From Planctomycetaceae bacterium (GTDB lineage: Bacteria > Planctomycetota > Planctomycetia > Pirellulales > Pirellulaceae): a stretch of DNA of 64,000 nucleotides. How positions within the stretch are numbered: position 1 is the first letter of the stretch; each line of letters begins with the position of its first letter. A model generated the notes under the pieces. That model searched no databases, was not told the origin of the DNA, and saw only the letters and a program-made list of their open reading frames with translations. Shown here in pieces: positions 8,214 to 17,369 of this stretch. Location of the stretch: positions 1 to 64,000 of the forward strand of contig RECD01000088.1 of assembly GCA_007694185.1 (NCBI GenBank), given 5' to 3'. The position numbers and the translations under genes are program-made.

Positions 8214-9347
8214 TCAACGCAGCCCCATCCGTCCGCTGTAGAGGCTCCGTTTCGATTTCTTGGGCACCGCGATCGGTGTCGGGTTGACGTCGAACGGGAT
8301 CGAAGCGACGTGTTCGGCGCGGATCACCGGGCCGAACTGGGTCATTTGGACATCGTTCCCGGCCCGATAATTCTCCATCACCCGACGGATCTCAGGAGCA
8401 TACTCGAACTTGCCACCCGGCGCGACTTCTCCCAGTCTTTCGAACCCGCCGATCGTGACCAAACTGCGGGTCCGATCATGGAACTGATAGGCCTCGACCC
8501 CTTCTTTACGGAGCTCCCGCACCATTTTGTCCGCGTTGAGAGCGCAGGCATCCATCCGCTCGCTGCTGGGCTGAAACGTTTTTTCCAGCGTTCCGTTGGC
8601 GATCATCGACAGTCCCGAAAAGGTGCCGACGACCACGGTGAACTTGCCGGGGTTATTCAACAAGCTGTGCTCCACGTCGGAGTTCAGTTCCATCACGAAC
8701 GAGTCGACTTCGGGAGCCATAAAGAACTCCTTCTTCAACATCGGATTGGTCGTCGCGAACGCGTTGCTCATCGGCCCCGTTGAGGAGCGACCGACGCGGT
8801 TCAGCAGACCTCGCTTGAGACTCCGCACCGCATCCAGCGGCGTACTCCCCGCAGCGTCCGGTTCGCTCGACACCTCCTCGGGTTCACCCTCGAAGACCTT
8901 CGGATTGGCCGCCTTGATGCGTTTCAAATCCTTGTCCAATTGGGGGTGATCGATCGAGTCATACTCCCCCACCAACACCGCGAAGGCTGCGTATTTGTTT
9001 TCGTTGACATACCGCATCACGCGGCCATCCGCAGCGGGCTGGTTCAACTGGCCCGTGAAGTCAAATTTGGCTTCATGGATGAAGGTCGCCAGGCCGAACT
9101 CCTGAGCCAACTCGTCCGCCAATTGGTCGGCCTTGGCTTTGCCCTCGGGGCCGGCAAAGGATGCGGCCAGAATCATCCAGGGGCCATCGATCTCGGACAA
9201 ACGCCGCGGGTCTTGGGCCGCCACCTTGGCGGCCGGGGTGGGTCCGAAGATCCGCAACAGCCCCGGAGGGGCTGCCGATGCCGAATGGGTCATCATTGCG
9301 AACAGGCAGAGCGACAACGATACCGCGGTAATCCAGTTCCTTGACAC
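8214..9347 (-). CDS. Secreted protein of unknown function
   Basis: I choose the GTG at 9347 because GGAG lies nine bases upstream and a clean signal peptide follows (VSRNWITAVSLSLCLFAMM, cleavage after SASA). The mature protein of a 377-residue precursor alternates helices and strands and contains two stretches, WMILAASFAGPEGKAKADQL and KFTVVVGTFSGLSMI, that look like repeats of one fold, each followed by a line about a time- or index-like tract. This is reminiscent of SPOR-type domains but too weak to assign. A longer start at 9473 would bury the signal. Function unknown. Confidence 0.6.
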   Translation of the reverse strand: MSRNWITAVSLSLCLFAMMTHSASAAPPGLLRIFGPTPAAKVAAQDPRRLSEIDGPWMILAASFAGPEGKAKADQLADELAQEFGLATFIHEAKFDFTGQLNQPAADGRVMRYVNENKYAAFAVLVGEYDSIDHPQLDKDLKRIKAANPKVFEGEPEEVSSEPDAAGSTPLDAVRSLKRGLLNRVGRSSTGPMSNAFATTNPMLKKEFFMAPEVDSFVMELNSDVEHSLLNNPGKFTVVVGTFSGLSMIANGTLEKTFQPSSERMDACALNADKMVRELRKEGVEAYQFHDRTRSLVTIGGFERLGEVAPGGKFEYAPEIRRVMENYRAGNDVQMTQFGPVIRAEHVASIPFDVNPTPIAVPKKSKRSLYSGRMGLR

Positions 9348-9635
9348 GGTTTTTTGCTCCGATGACGGCGATTCGGGAAATTGGCAAGCGCGGCCCAGCG
9401 GCTCGCGGTCGATTATCCGTAGCAAACCGATCGGGCTCGTCGGAAGAGGTTTTCCGCGTCCGTGATCCGACATCCGACATCCGACAACGCTGCTCCGACG
9501 ATCCGCCGATCACCGAATTGGAAAATCCGCCCTTTCGGTTACTCAATCAACCTTGCTCGAGGGGCCGGCGATCGGCTACAGCAATGACCTTCATCGCGAC
9601 AGCCTGCCCGCCACCATCGAGGAGAACCCCTCACG

Positions 9636-10880
9636 ATGAAGGCGTGCCCGATCGGAAAACCGAAGCAAGGAACGGAATCGATGCGAGGGTGGTTCACAAA
9701 GTTCGCCGTTACCTCACGGCCGGGTTGGCCGACCGGATGCCGTTGGCTGCTGATCGGAGGAGCCTGCGGACTCGGTTGGCTGTTGGGGATGAGCACCGAG
9801 TCGACCTGGGCTCAGGCCCCCTCGATGCCCCCCAGCCTCCAGGCGGAAGGAGGCACTCCGTCGTCCCCCGGCAAGGCCGGCAACGGCTCGCTGCCTCAGG
9901 GGAACGGCCAGGAACATCGGGTTTACGATCTCCGGCCGTACACGGGCTACCTGACCAAGCATGACCGCCCCCACCAAGCGGTCGTCGATTGGGTGCTCCG
10001 CGAGACCGGGACCGATCTGTGGTTCACCGAACCGTTCGGCTTTCTCAGCGCCGACCGTGACTCCTTGTCGGTCTATCACACGCGTGAAGTTCACGAAGTC
10101 GTCGCAGGAATGGTCGAGCGATTCACCGCCGGCGAAAAGGACCCGCAGGTGCTGCACCTGCGAACGCTAACCGTCGGCAGCCCGAATTGGCGGGCCCGTA
10201 CCCATCCGCTGATGCAGCACGTTAGCGTCCAATCACCAGGGCTACAGGCCTGGTTGCTGACCAAGGAAAACGCGGCGATGGTGCTGTCACTGCTCCGACA
10301 ACGCAGCGACGTCCGCGAAGTCCAGACGGTCGACCTGATCACCCACAACGGCCAGACCGAGAAACTGGCCAATATCCGCGGACGCAACTACGTTCAGAAT
10401 GTGGGGTACGTGCCGTCCGGCTGGCCCCCATACGAACCCCAAACCGGCGAAGTCCAAGAAGGGTATCGGGTCGAACTGAGCCCCTTGTTGTCGGTCGATC
10501 GCCGGTCGATCGATTGCATGATCAAGGTCGAAATCGATCAAGTCGACAAGCTGGTTCCGGTCGACCTTGACCTGCCGCTCCCCAATCGAGAGCCCTTTCG
10601 GGCGAGGATCGACGTTCCCCAGATGGTCAGTTGGCGTTTGAAGGAACGGTTCCGTTGGCCGTCGGATATGGTTTTGCTGCTTTCCTGTGGGGTGGTCGCC
10701 AGCCCCGAACGGAGCGCGTCCACCAACCCGTTCTTCAATATGAATGCCCTGACCGGCACGACGGCCGGCCGGGCGGATGCCTTGATGTTCGTCGAGTTCC
10801 GCGGACGGTCCAATGACAACCTCCCGTCCGCCCCACGGGTCAGCGACTCCAGCGGCTCGATCAACCGCGGTCGCTATTGA
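9636..10880 (+). CDS. Secreted protein of unknown function, possibly secretin-like
   Basis: The 414-residue precursor has a signal anchor at about residues 36-60 (WLLIGGACGLGWLLG, then TWAQA). The mature part has an N-terminal region with YDLRPYTGYL and a C-terminal half of alternating beta strands (RVELSPLLSVDRRSIDCMIKVEIDQVDKL, then DVPQMVSWRLKERFRWPSDMVLLLSCGVV) that resembles the beta-rich core of secretin-like proteins, ending in a Ser-rich tail. GAGGAG lies 11 bases before the ATG. It is divergent from the preceding secreted protein across 288 bases. I cannot name a function; the secretin likeness is a weak impression. Confidence 0.55.
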   Translation: MKACPIGKPKQGTESMRGWFTKFAVTSRPGWPTGCRWLLIGGACGLGWLLGMSTESTWAQAPSMPPSLQAEGGTPSSPGKAGNGSLPQGNGQEHRVYDLRPYTGYLTKHDRPHQAVVDWVLRETGTDLWFTEPFGFLSADRDSLSVYHTREVHEVVAGMVERFTAGEKDPQVLHLRTLTVGSPNWRARTHPLMQHVSVQSPGLQAWLLTKENAAMVLSLLRQRSDVREVQTVDLITHNGQTEKLANIRGRNYVQNVGYVPSGWPPYEPQTGEVQEGYRVELSPLLSVDRRSIDCMIKVEIDQVDKLVPVDLDLPLPNREPFRARIDVPQMVSWRLKERFRWPSDMVLLLSCGVVASPERSASTNPFFNMNALTGTTAGRADALMFVEFRGRSNDNLPSAPRVSDSSGSINRGRY

Positions 10881-11081
10881 CCTGCCGCGTAACGGTCGCA
10901 GCCACCGAGCAGCTATTTTTCCGCTCCTGCCATGCTTTGCCGATCCGTCCGGATCGCGCAAACTGAAGCGGGCGAGATCCGACCTCGTTTTCGTGGTCCT
11001 GCGTGTCCAAGCCGCCCGGCGGGCCCGCAGCCAAACCTCGCACTAGCCCGAACCTCGCTACGGATTGCTCGCACCCCATCG

Positions 11082-12413
11082 ATGAATGCCGCTCCCCCCC
11101 CTCGAGTCGTGATCACGGGCATGGGCGTGATCAGCCCGTTAGGCTGCACGACGGCTGAACTTCTTGACGGACTGCGTTGCGGCCGTAGCGGCATCGATCG
11201 CTTGACACGCATCCCCAGTGGGGTGCTGTCAGTCGACCACGGTGCGGAAGTGACGTCTTTTACGGGCGAAATCGAGGACTACGGCCCGTTAGACAAGAAC
11301 CTGCAGCGGACCATCCGCAAAGGTTCCAAGCTGATGTGTCGCGAAATCGAGATGGGCGTGGCCGCGGCACAACTGGCGATCCATGACGCCCAATTAACCC
11401 CCGACAACCGTGACGCGGATCGGACCGGGGTGATTTACGGGTGCGATTACATCATGACGCTCCCGGAGGAGTTCGCGGCCGGGATCCAGAACTGCTTCGA
11501 CGAATCGGGCAACTTCCAGTTCGGCAGCTGGGCGACGAAAGGCTTGCCCCAGGTCAACCCGCTGTGGCTGCTCAAGTACTTGCCCAACATGCCGGCCAGC
11601 CACATCGCGATCTACAACGACCTCCGCGGCCCCAACAACTCGATCACGGTCCGCGAAGCCTCTCCAGCCGCCGCCCTTTGGGAGGCGCTGTCGACGCTTT
11701 GCCGTGGCCACGCGGACGTCCTGATCGTCGGTGCCACCGGCTCGCGGATTCAGACCTTCCGTTCGCTCCATGCGTCGATGCAGGAACCGTTGGCGACCGC
11801 CTCGAAAACGGCCACCCCCGAAGAATTGGCTGCGACTTGCCGGCCGTTCGACCAACAGCGGAGTGGCTCCGTGCTGGGGGAAGGCGCCGCCGCCCTGATC
11901 CTGGAGACACTGCCACATGCCCGTGCCCGGGGTGCCCGAATCCTCGGCGAAGTGCTCGGTGGCGGCAGCAGCGCCGTCGGGCCGCAGGCCGGGTCCGGCA
12001 ACCTGCGACTGGCGATGGCGAACGCGATTCGAATGGCAACCCGTGATCAGAACCCGGCCTCGATCGGTCACGTTCACGCTCACGGCTTGGGCAGCATCCC
12101 CAGCGACCGGGAAGAGGCGGAAGCGATCCGGGATGTCTTCGGCGACAGCCAACCCGACGTCCCCGTAACAACCGCCAAGGGGCATTTCGGCAACCTTGGG
12201 GCCGGCGGAGGAATGGTCGAGATCGTTGCCAGTTTGGCGGCGTTGAGAGGCGAGCTGTTTCCCGTTCGCAACTGCCCCGATCCGGACCCCGCCTGCCCGA
12301 TTCGGGTGGTCAACAAGCCGGGCATTCCCGCCGGCGAGAGTTTCGTCAGTCTCAACGTGACTCCTCAGGGCCAGGCCTCCGCGGTTCACATCCGCGCGTG
12401 GCAGGAAGCCTGA
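11082..12413 (+). CDS. Beta-ketoacyl synthase homologue lacking the catalytic Cys (Glu instead)
   Basis: The 443-residue product follows the FabF/KAS II fold: VVITGMGVISPLG at residues 9-21, GPNNSITVREASP at 183-195, ADVLIVGATG at 211-220, GSVLGEGAAALILE at 262-275, VHAHGLGS at 331-338 and KGHFGNLGAGGG at 366-377. The two active-site histidines (H334, H368) and the lysine are kept, but the nucleophile Cys of the TAC[TS] motif is Glu192. KSQ domains and chain-length factors carry Gln there and decarboxylate or pair with an active subunit. Condensation is therefore not expected; decarboxylation or a structural role is inferred. The ATG at 11082 gives the normal N-terminus. It stands alone, 179 bases before nusA. 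Confidence 0.8.
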   Translation: MNAAPPPRVVITGMGVISPLGCTTAELLDGLRCGRSGIDRLTRIPSGVLSVDHGAEVTSFTGEIEDYGPLDKNLQRTIRKGSKLMCREIEMGVAAAQLAIHDAQLTPDNRDADRTGVIYGCDYIMTLPEEFAAGIQNCFDESGNFQFGSWATKGLPQVNPLWLLKYLPNMPASHIAIYNDLRGPNNSITVREASPAAALWEALSTLCRGHADVLIVGATGSRIQTFRSLHASMQEPLATASKTATPEELAATCRPFDQQRSGSVLGEGAAALILETLPHARARGARILGEVLGGGSSAVGPQAGSGNLRLAMANAIRMATRDQNPASIGHVHAHGLGSIPSDREEAEAIRDVFGDSQPDVPVTTAKGHFGNLGAGGGMVEIVASLAALRGELFPVRNCPDPDPACPIRVVNKPGIPAGESFVSLNVTPQGQASAVHIRAWQEA

Positions 12414-12457
12414 TCCGATCAGACGTCGGGCGGTCGCCGCGCCCTGTGGATCGTTGG

Positions 12458-12486
12458 TTGACAGCCCCCTCAGCCATCGTTACGCT
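12458..12486 (+). promoter_or_regulatory. Putative sigma70-type promoter of nusA
   Basis: TTGACA at 12458-12463 is a perfect -35 hexamer, followed by exactly 17 bases and TACGCT at 12481-12486 as the -10. Transcription would begin near 12493 and read toward nusA. It lies just after the ketosynthase-like gene, so nusA need not depend on readthrough from it. Confidence 0.6.
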
Positions 12487-12514
12487 GATCGATCCGTTGA
12501 TGATCCGCTGACGT

Positions 12515-12543
12515 GCCCGGGTTAGCAGCCCTGGGCCGTTTTT
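12515..12543 (+). terminator. Intrinsic terminator in the nusA leader
   Basis: A seven-pair GC-rich stem with one G-U pair (GCCCGGG at 12515-12521 against CCTGGGC at 12530-12536) is followed two bases later by five T at 12539-12543. It ends transcription from the ketosynthase-like gene and, because it lies downstream of the promoter at 12458-12486, would also attenuate nusA. Confidence 0.65.
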
Positions 12544-12592
12544 ATAGGGGGAGCCGTTGCGCTTCCCGCCGAAAAACCGACCGTGCTCTGGC

Positions 12593-14119
12593 ATGAACCC
12601 ACAAGATATCCTTCGCTACGTCGATTCGCTTCATCGCGAGAAAAACATCGATCAGGAGATCGTGTTTTCGGCGATTGAAGCGGCGCTGCAGACCGCCGCG
12701 AAACGTCAGTACGGCGAGGAGTCGGATATCGTCGTTTCGCTCGACCGCAAGACGGGGCAAATCCGAGCCCTACTTGAAGGCGAACCGCTCGGGGACGATC
12801 AGATCGGCCGGATCGGTGCCCAGACGGCCAAGCAGGTGATCATCCAAAAGGTCAAGGAAGCTGAACGCGACGCGTTGATGGTCGAATACCGGGAACTGAT
12901 CGGCCAGATCGTGACCGGGGTGATCGGCAGGTCCGACGGAGGCGTCGCGACGGTGCAACTGGGCAATGTCGAGGCGATTTTGCCACGCAGTGAGCAGATC
13001 CCTGGCGAGACGCTGCATGCCAACGAACGGGTCCGAGCGGTCGTGTTCGAAGTCCGGGCCAGTGGCAACCGCATTCGCGTGGTGCTCAGTCGCACCCGCC
13101 CCCAGTTCGTGCAGCGACTGTTCGAACAAGAGATCCCGGAGCTCGCGGAGGAAGTGATCTCGATCGATTCGATCAGTCGCGAGCCAGGCTATCGCAGCAA
13201 AGTCGCGGTGAGCAGCATCGATTCTCAGATCGACCCGATCGCGGTTTGCGTGGGATTTCGCGGCAGTCGCATCAAGGCGGTCCGCGAAGAGTTGGCGGGT
13301 GAACACATCGACGTGGTTCGCTACAGCAACGACCCACAGGTCCTCATTCCCAACGCCTTACAGCCCGCGGGAGTGGAGCAGGTGTTGCTTTGCGATCTGA
13401 TCGGTCGGGCGATCGTGCTGGTTCAAGAGGACCAATTGTCGTTAGCGATCGGTCGCCGCGGTCAGAACGTTCGGCTGGCGAGTAAACTCTGCGGCTGGGA
13501 CATCGAGATCATGACCAGCGCTGAACTCGAAGAGAAAATGGACGTGGCGATCGCCGGTTTCAGCGCCATCCCCGGGGTCACCGAGGAATTGGCCCAAGGT
13601 TTGGTCGAGCAGGGTTACCTGTCCTTCGACGACCTGTCGGTGATCGAGCCGGATGTCTTGATGGAAATGAGCGGCTTGACCGCCGAGCAGATCGACGAAA
13701 TCGTGGAACAGGCTGAAGGCCGGGCCGCAGACGCGGAGGAAGCCGCAGCGGAAGAACGACGGCAGCGTCGGGAGCGTGAACGACAGGCGCAAGCGGAACC
13801 CGAAGCGGTTACGCCCCCAGCCGAACCGACCGACGAGGCGCCGCCAGAAGCCGTCTATACGGAGACGGCAGAGTCGGTTGTGGATGAACTCCCTGCGGTC
13901 GCCGATTCATCAGCGGATGTTGATGACACCACGGCTTCCGCAGAGGTCACTTCGGCGGAGGAAGTTGACTTGCCGGAAGAGGCTGTCGCGTCGGAACAAG
14001 ACGCGTTGCGGGCCGAGTCTGGGTCGGATGGTGACGGCGGAGCGGCGGATGCCGACAACGCCGCTGACCAGGTGGAAGACGGGGCGGAGGCGACGGAGTT
14101 GTCGCCGAAGTCCCCCTGA
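12593..14119 (+). CDS. nusA: Transcription termination/antitermination factor NusA
   Basis: NusA binds RNA polymerase and nascent RNA and tunes pausing, termination and antitermination. The 508-residue product has the N-terminal polymerase-binding domain (residues 1 to about 125), an S1 domain (about 130-200, GQIVTGVIGR through AILPRSEQIPGE), two KH domains (about 205-345, with VGFRGSRIKAVREEL and AIGRRGQNVRLASKL), and a helix-hairpin-helix-like acidic repeat (about 350-400). About 110 residues of acidic low-complexity tail follow. rimP, which often precedes nusA, is absent. The gene heads nusA-infB-rbfA and its leader carries a promoter and terminator, suggesting attenuation. Confidence 0.95.
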   Translation: MNPQDILRYVDSLHREKNIDQEIVFSAIEAALQTAAKRQYGEESDIVVSLDRKTGQIRALLEGEPLGDDQIGRIGAQTAKQVIIQKVKEAERDALMVEYRELIGQIVTGVIGRSDGGVATVQLGNVEAILPRSEQIPGETLHANERVRAVVFEVRASGNRIRVVLSRTRPQFVQRLFEQEIPELAEEVISIDSISREPGYRSKVAVSSIDSQIDPIAVCVGFRGSRIKAVREELAGEHIDVVRYSNDPQVLIPNALQPAGVEQVLLCDLIGRAIVLVQEDQLSLAIGRRGQNVRLASKLCGWDIEIMTSAELEEKMDVAIAGFSAIPGVTEELAQGLVEQGYLSFDDLSVIEPDVLMEMSGLTAEQIDEIVEQAEGRAADAEEAAAEERRQRRERERQAQAEPEAVTPPAEPTDEAPPEAVYTETAESVVDELPAVADSSADVDDTTASAEVTSAEEVDLPEEAVASEQDALRAESGSDGDGGAADADNAADQVEDGAEATELSPKSP

Positions 14120-14305
14120 TTGGTGTTGGCGGCTTCCGCGTGCGGGTTTGCTCCGAGCGTTTTTTGGAACGCACTGGGCGCCGAGAATCGCTGTAGCCGT
14201 CAGTTCGCTTCGAAGGCCCGGTTCGCTAGCCGGATGCTCTCGATCGCGTTCATTTGAGGGATTTGTTCATGTAAATATTGCCCCGTGTCGAACCGCCTTT
14301 GATGC

Positions 14306-14341
14306 CCCAACCGACCGCTTGTAGGCGTCTTGTCGGTTGGG
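14306..14341 (+). promoter_or_regulatory. Stem-loop in the infB leader
   Basis: CCCAACCGAC at 14306-14315 pairs perfectly with GTCGGTTGGG at 14332-14341; the 16-base loop can add a three-pair CGC/GCG stem. It lies 38 bases before the infB GTG start in a 260-base gap after nusA. No T-run follows, so it is not a terminator; it may control infB translation, stability or processing between nusA and infB. Confidence 0.5.
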
Positions 14342-14379
14342 CTCAGGTCGTTCGCAGACCTTGATAGGATCGTTTATCC

Positions 14380-17295
14380 GTGCCCGTTCGTATTTATTCG
14401 CTCGCGAAAGATTTGCAGGTTGACAGCAAAGAATTAGTCGACCTCTGTAAGAAAGCTGGGATCACCGGCAAAGGCTCGGCGTTGGCCAGTTTGTCGGACG
14501 ACGAAGCGCAGCGCATGAAGGAGTTTCTGCGGAACGCTTCCGGACCGGCAGTGACGTCGCCGGGGACCAAGCCTCAACCCGTCGTTCCGGTGCCGGTTCG
14601 TGAACCCGCTGCCCTCACGCCTGTTCGTCAACTTCCGCCGATCGGATCACCCCGCCGCGTGATTCGCACGCCTTTGTCCACGGGGAAAGGCGAGCCCGCT
14701 GCGGAGGAAGCAGTCGCTCCCAAACCGGTCGGTTCGGGCGAATTTGGCACACCGGTTGCAAAGACGGAGCAGCCCTCGCTTTCTGAAAGCGGTACGGCGA
14801 AAAACGTGGAGGCCGAAACGAAAGGTCCTGCGCCGGACAGCCCGTCGGCGGCAAGCCCTCCCGACCACCGTCCGTCCCCCCCGCCCAACGTCCGCCCGGG
14901 CGCCTTGGCCAGTCGCGGTCGGGGTGGTTCGGAAGGGGGCTCGTCCGAGCCGATTCGGCGAGACTCCATGATGTCGGCATCCGGTTCCAAGATCCGTGTT
15001 TTGGGGCGCCCGCAACGTCGCGAAGGCGACCCCAGCGGCCCGACGGGCAAGCCCGCTAAACGACGAGATCCCGTTATCAACCTGGCGGCGCTGCCGGAGG
15101 CGGCTGCCCCCTCGCGAACGCAGTCCCCGTCGGAGGCGCCTTCGCAGAAGCCGGACATCAAGCTCAGCAAGGATGTGATCGCCGGCCACAAGCAGGGCGT
15201 GAAGGCTCCTTTGGAAAAGCTGGCGAAGGCGGAAAGCGACAAGAAGCGAATTGGCAGTGGCGGACTCAGCGGATTTTCCGGCGACAAGACGAAAGGCAAG
15301 CGGCCAGGAGTGGGGGCTGTCGCGGAGGAGGACGAACCGCGTCGCAAGCCCGGTCTGGCCGGGATGGCGTCGGCTCGTGCCGACCGATCCAAGGGGCGTC
15401 GGACCGGCAAACGTAGCGATGTCGAGCCCGGTTTCGGACGTGATGAAGGGCGTCGACGACGGACGATCAAGCGGAAGGGGACGAACACGGCCGCCCCGCG
15501 GAAAGAACGGGTCCAGCTCGAAGCCCCCTGCAGCATTCGCGAGTTTTCGGAAGCGGCAGGGGTTCCCGTAGCCCAAGTCCTCCGCGTCCTGCTCGGCATG
15601 CAATTGATGGCCAACATCAATTCCCAGATCGATCTGGAAACGGCCGAGGTGCTCGTGACGGAGCTCGAACTCGATCTGGAGCTGGTTGCGGCCGGTTCGC
15701 TCGAACAAGAGGTCATTTCGGGCATCGAGGAAGTGGCAGATGACGAAGAGGACTTGGTCACTCGACCGCCGATCGTCACTTTCCTAGGTCACGTCGATCA
15801 TGGCAAAACCAGCCTGCTGGACAAATTGATCGGGAAGGACGTCGCCAGTGGCGAAGCGGGCGGAATCACGCAGCACATTCGGGCTTATCAGGTCGATCGG
15901 GATGGCCGGCAAGTAACGTTCGTCGACACCCCCGGCCACGCCGCCTTCACCGAGATGCGTGCTCGCGGGGCGAACGTGACCGATATCGCGGTACTGGTGG
16001 TCGCGGCCGACGACGGGATCATGCCGCAGACGGAAGAAGCGATCAGCCACGCGCGGGCAGCCGAAGTGCCGATCGTGGTCGCGCTCAACAAAATCGATGT
16101 CGAAGGGGTCGATATCACACGAGTCCTGACCCAATTGACGGAGCACCACCTCACGCCCAGCGAGTGGGGCGGTGATGTCGAGGTCGTCCGGACCAGCGCC
16201 ATGACCGGAGAAGGCTTGGACGAGCTCTTGGAAACGCTGTTGACGGTTGCCGAATTGCATGAGTATCGCGCGAATCCCAACCGCCAAGCGTTGGGCGTTT
16301 GCATGGAGGCTCGGCAGGACGGCGAACGGGGTGTGAGCGCCAAAGTTGTCGTTCAGAACGGCACGCTGCGGGTCGGCGACATCATCGTTTGCGGTGCGTC
16401 CCACGGTCGGATCCGAGCCATGACCGATCCGCTGACCGGGCGAAAAGTCAAGGTGGCAGGTCCCAGCTGCCCGGTAGACATCTACGGCTTGGATCAGCCG
16501 CCCGGTGCCGGCGATCGGTTCCACGTGCTGGACGACATCACCAAAGCCCGTGAAATCGCGGCGACACGTGAAGAGGGGAGCCGCGCTCAAAGCCTCTCCG
16601 GCGTGACGACGAAAGTGTCTTTCGAAAAGTTCCAGGAACTGCTCCAGGAAGGCCAACTGGGCAAACAGGCTTATCACTCCCGCCTGAACCTGATCATTCG
16701 CGCCGACACGCGAGGATCGCTCGAAGCGATCGAAAACGAACTGACCAAATTCGACCACCCCGAAGTCGAAATTCGGGTCCTGCAAAAGAGTGTCGGTGGC
16801 GTCAGTCTCGCCGACGTCACGCTCGCCTCCGCTTCGGACGGCGTGATCCTTGCCTTCAACGTCATACCGGATGATGCCGCGCGAAGCTTAGCGGATGAAC
16901 GGAACGTCGAGATTCGGCGCTACAACATCATTTATAAGCTGGCCGATGACATCAAGGCGCTGATCGAAGGACGCCTGCGACCGGAAGAGCGGGTCGTCGA
17001 ATTGGGACGAGCACTTGTCAAGCAGGTCTTTCAGATCAGTCGCGTCGGCACGATCGCCGGTTGCTATGTCCTGCAGGGCGCCATTCAGCGTGGCTGTCGC
17101 ATCCGCGTCAATCGGGATAGCCGCACCATCGGCGACTACCCACTGGACACCCTGCGACGGATCAAAGACGACGTCAAAGAAGTCGCCCGCGGGTTCGAAT
17201 GCGGGATCAAATTGTCCGGCTTCAACGATATCAAGCAAGACGACGTTCTGGAGGCGTATCGGATCGAACAGGTCGCCCGAAAGTTGGAAATGTGA
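14380..17295 (+). CDS. infB: Translation initiation factor IF-2
   Basis: IF-2 is the GTPase that brings initiator tRNA to the 30S subunit and promotes subunit joining. The 971-residue product starts with a GTG codon and the IF2_N helix bundle (MPVRIYSLAKDLQVDSKELV). About 330 residues rich in Pro, Ser, Lys and Arg follow, then a second IF2_N module (CSIREFSEAAGVPVAQVLRV, about residues 384-425). The G domain has G1 GHVDHGKTS near residue 470, G3 DTPGHAAF and G4 NKID, followed by domains II-IV with the initiator-tRNA-binding C2 domain at the end. An AGGAT about ten bases upstream can serve as ribosome binding site. rbfA follows after 74 bases. Confidence 0.96.
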   Translation: MPVRIYSLAKDLQVDSKELVDLCKKAGITGKGSALASLSDDEAQRMKEFLRNASGPAVTSPGTKPQPVVPVPVREPAALTPVRQLPPIGSPRRVIRTPLSTGKGEPAAEEAVAPKPVGSGEFGTPVAKTEQPSLSESGTAKNVEAETKGPAPDSPSAASPPDHRPSPPPNVRPGALASRGRGGSEGGSSEPIRRDSMMSASGSKIRVLGRPQRREGDPSGPTGKPAKRRDPVINLAALPEAAAPSRTQSPSEAPSQKPDIKLSKDVIAGHKQGVKAPLEKLAKAESDKKRIGSGGLSGFSGDKTKGKRPGVGAVAEEDEPRRKPGLAGMASARADRSKGRRTGKRSDVEPGFGRDEGRRRRTIKRKGTNTAAPRKERVQLEAPCSIREFSEAAGVPVAQVLRVLLGMQLMANINSQIDLETAEVLVTELELDLELVAAGSLEQEVISGIEEVADDEEDLVTRPPIVTFLGHVDHGKTSLLDKLIGKDVASGEAGGITQHIRAYQVDRDGRQVTFVDTPGHAAFTEMRARGANVTDIAVLVVAADDGIMPQTEEAISHARAAEVPIVVALNKIDVEGVDITRVLTQLTEHHLTPSEWGGDVEVVRTSAMTGEGLDELLETLLTVAELHEYRANPNRQALGVCMEARQDGERGVSAKVVVQNGTLRVGDIIVCGASHGRIRAMTDPLTGRKVKVAGPSCPVDIYGLDQPPGAGDRFHVLDDITKAREIAATREEGSRAQSLSGVTTKVSFEKFQELLQEGQLGKQAYHSRLNLIIRADTRGSLEAIENELTKFDHPEVEIRVLQKSVGGVSLADVTLASASDGVILAFNVIPDDAARSLADERNVEIRRYNIIYKLADDIKALIEGRLRPEERVVELGRALVKQVFQISRVGTIAGCYVLQGAIQRGCRIRVNRDSRTIGDYPLDTLRRIKDDVKEVARGFECGIKLSGFNDIKQDDVLEAYRIEQVARKLEM

Positions 17296-17369
17296 CCCTC
17301 GGTTCACTCGTGACCACGCCACTTGCTCCGTAATCCGCCCCCCACTCACCCGGTGTACCCGCAATCCCT

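Noticed and set aside
14628-15779. Long minus-strand frame opposite the low-complexity N-terminal part of infB
   Set aside because: A mirror of the Pro/Ser/Lys-rich IF-2 linker; Ser/Arg-rich with no motif.
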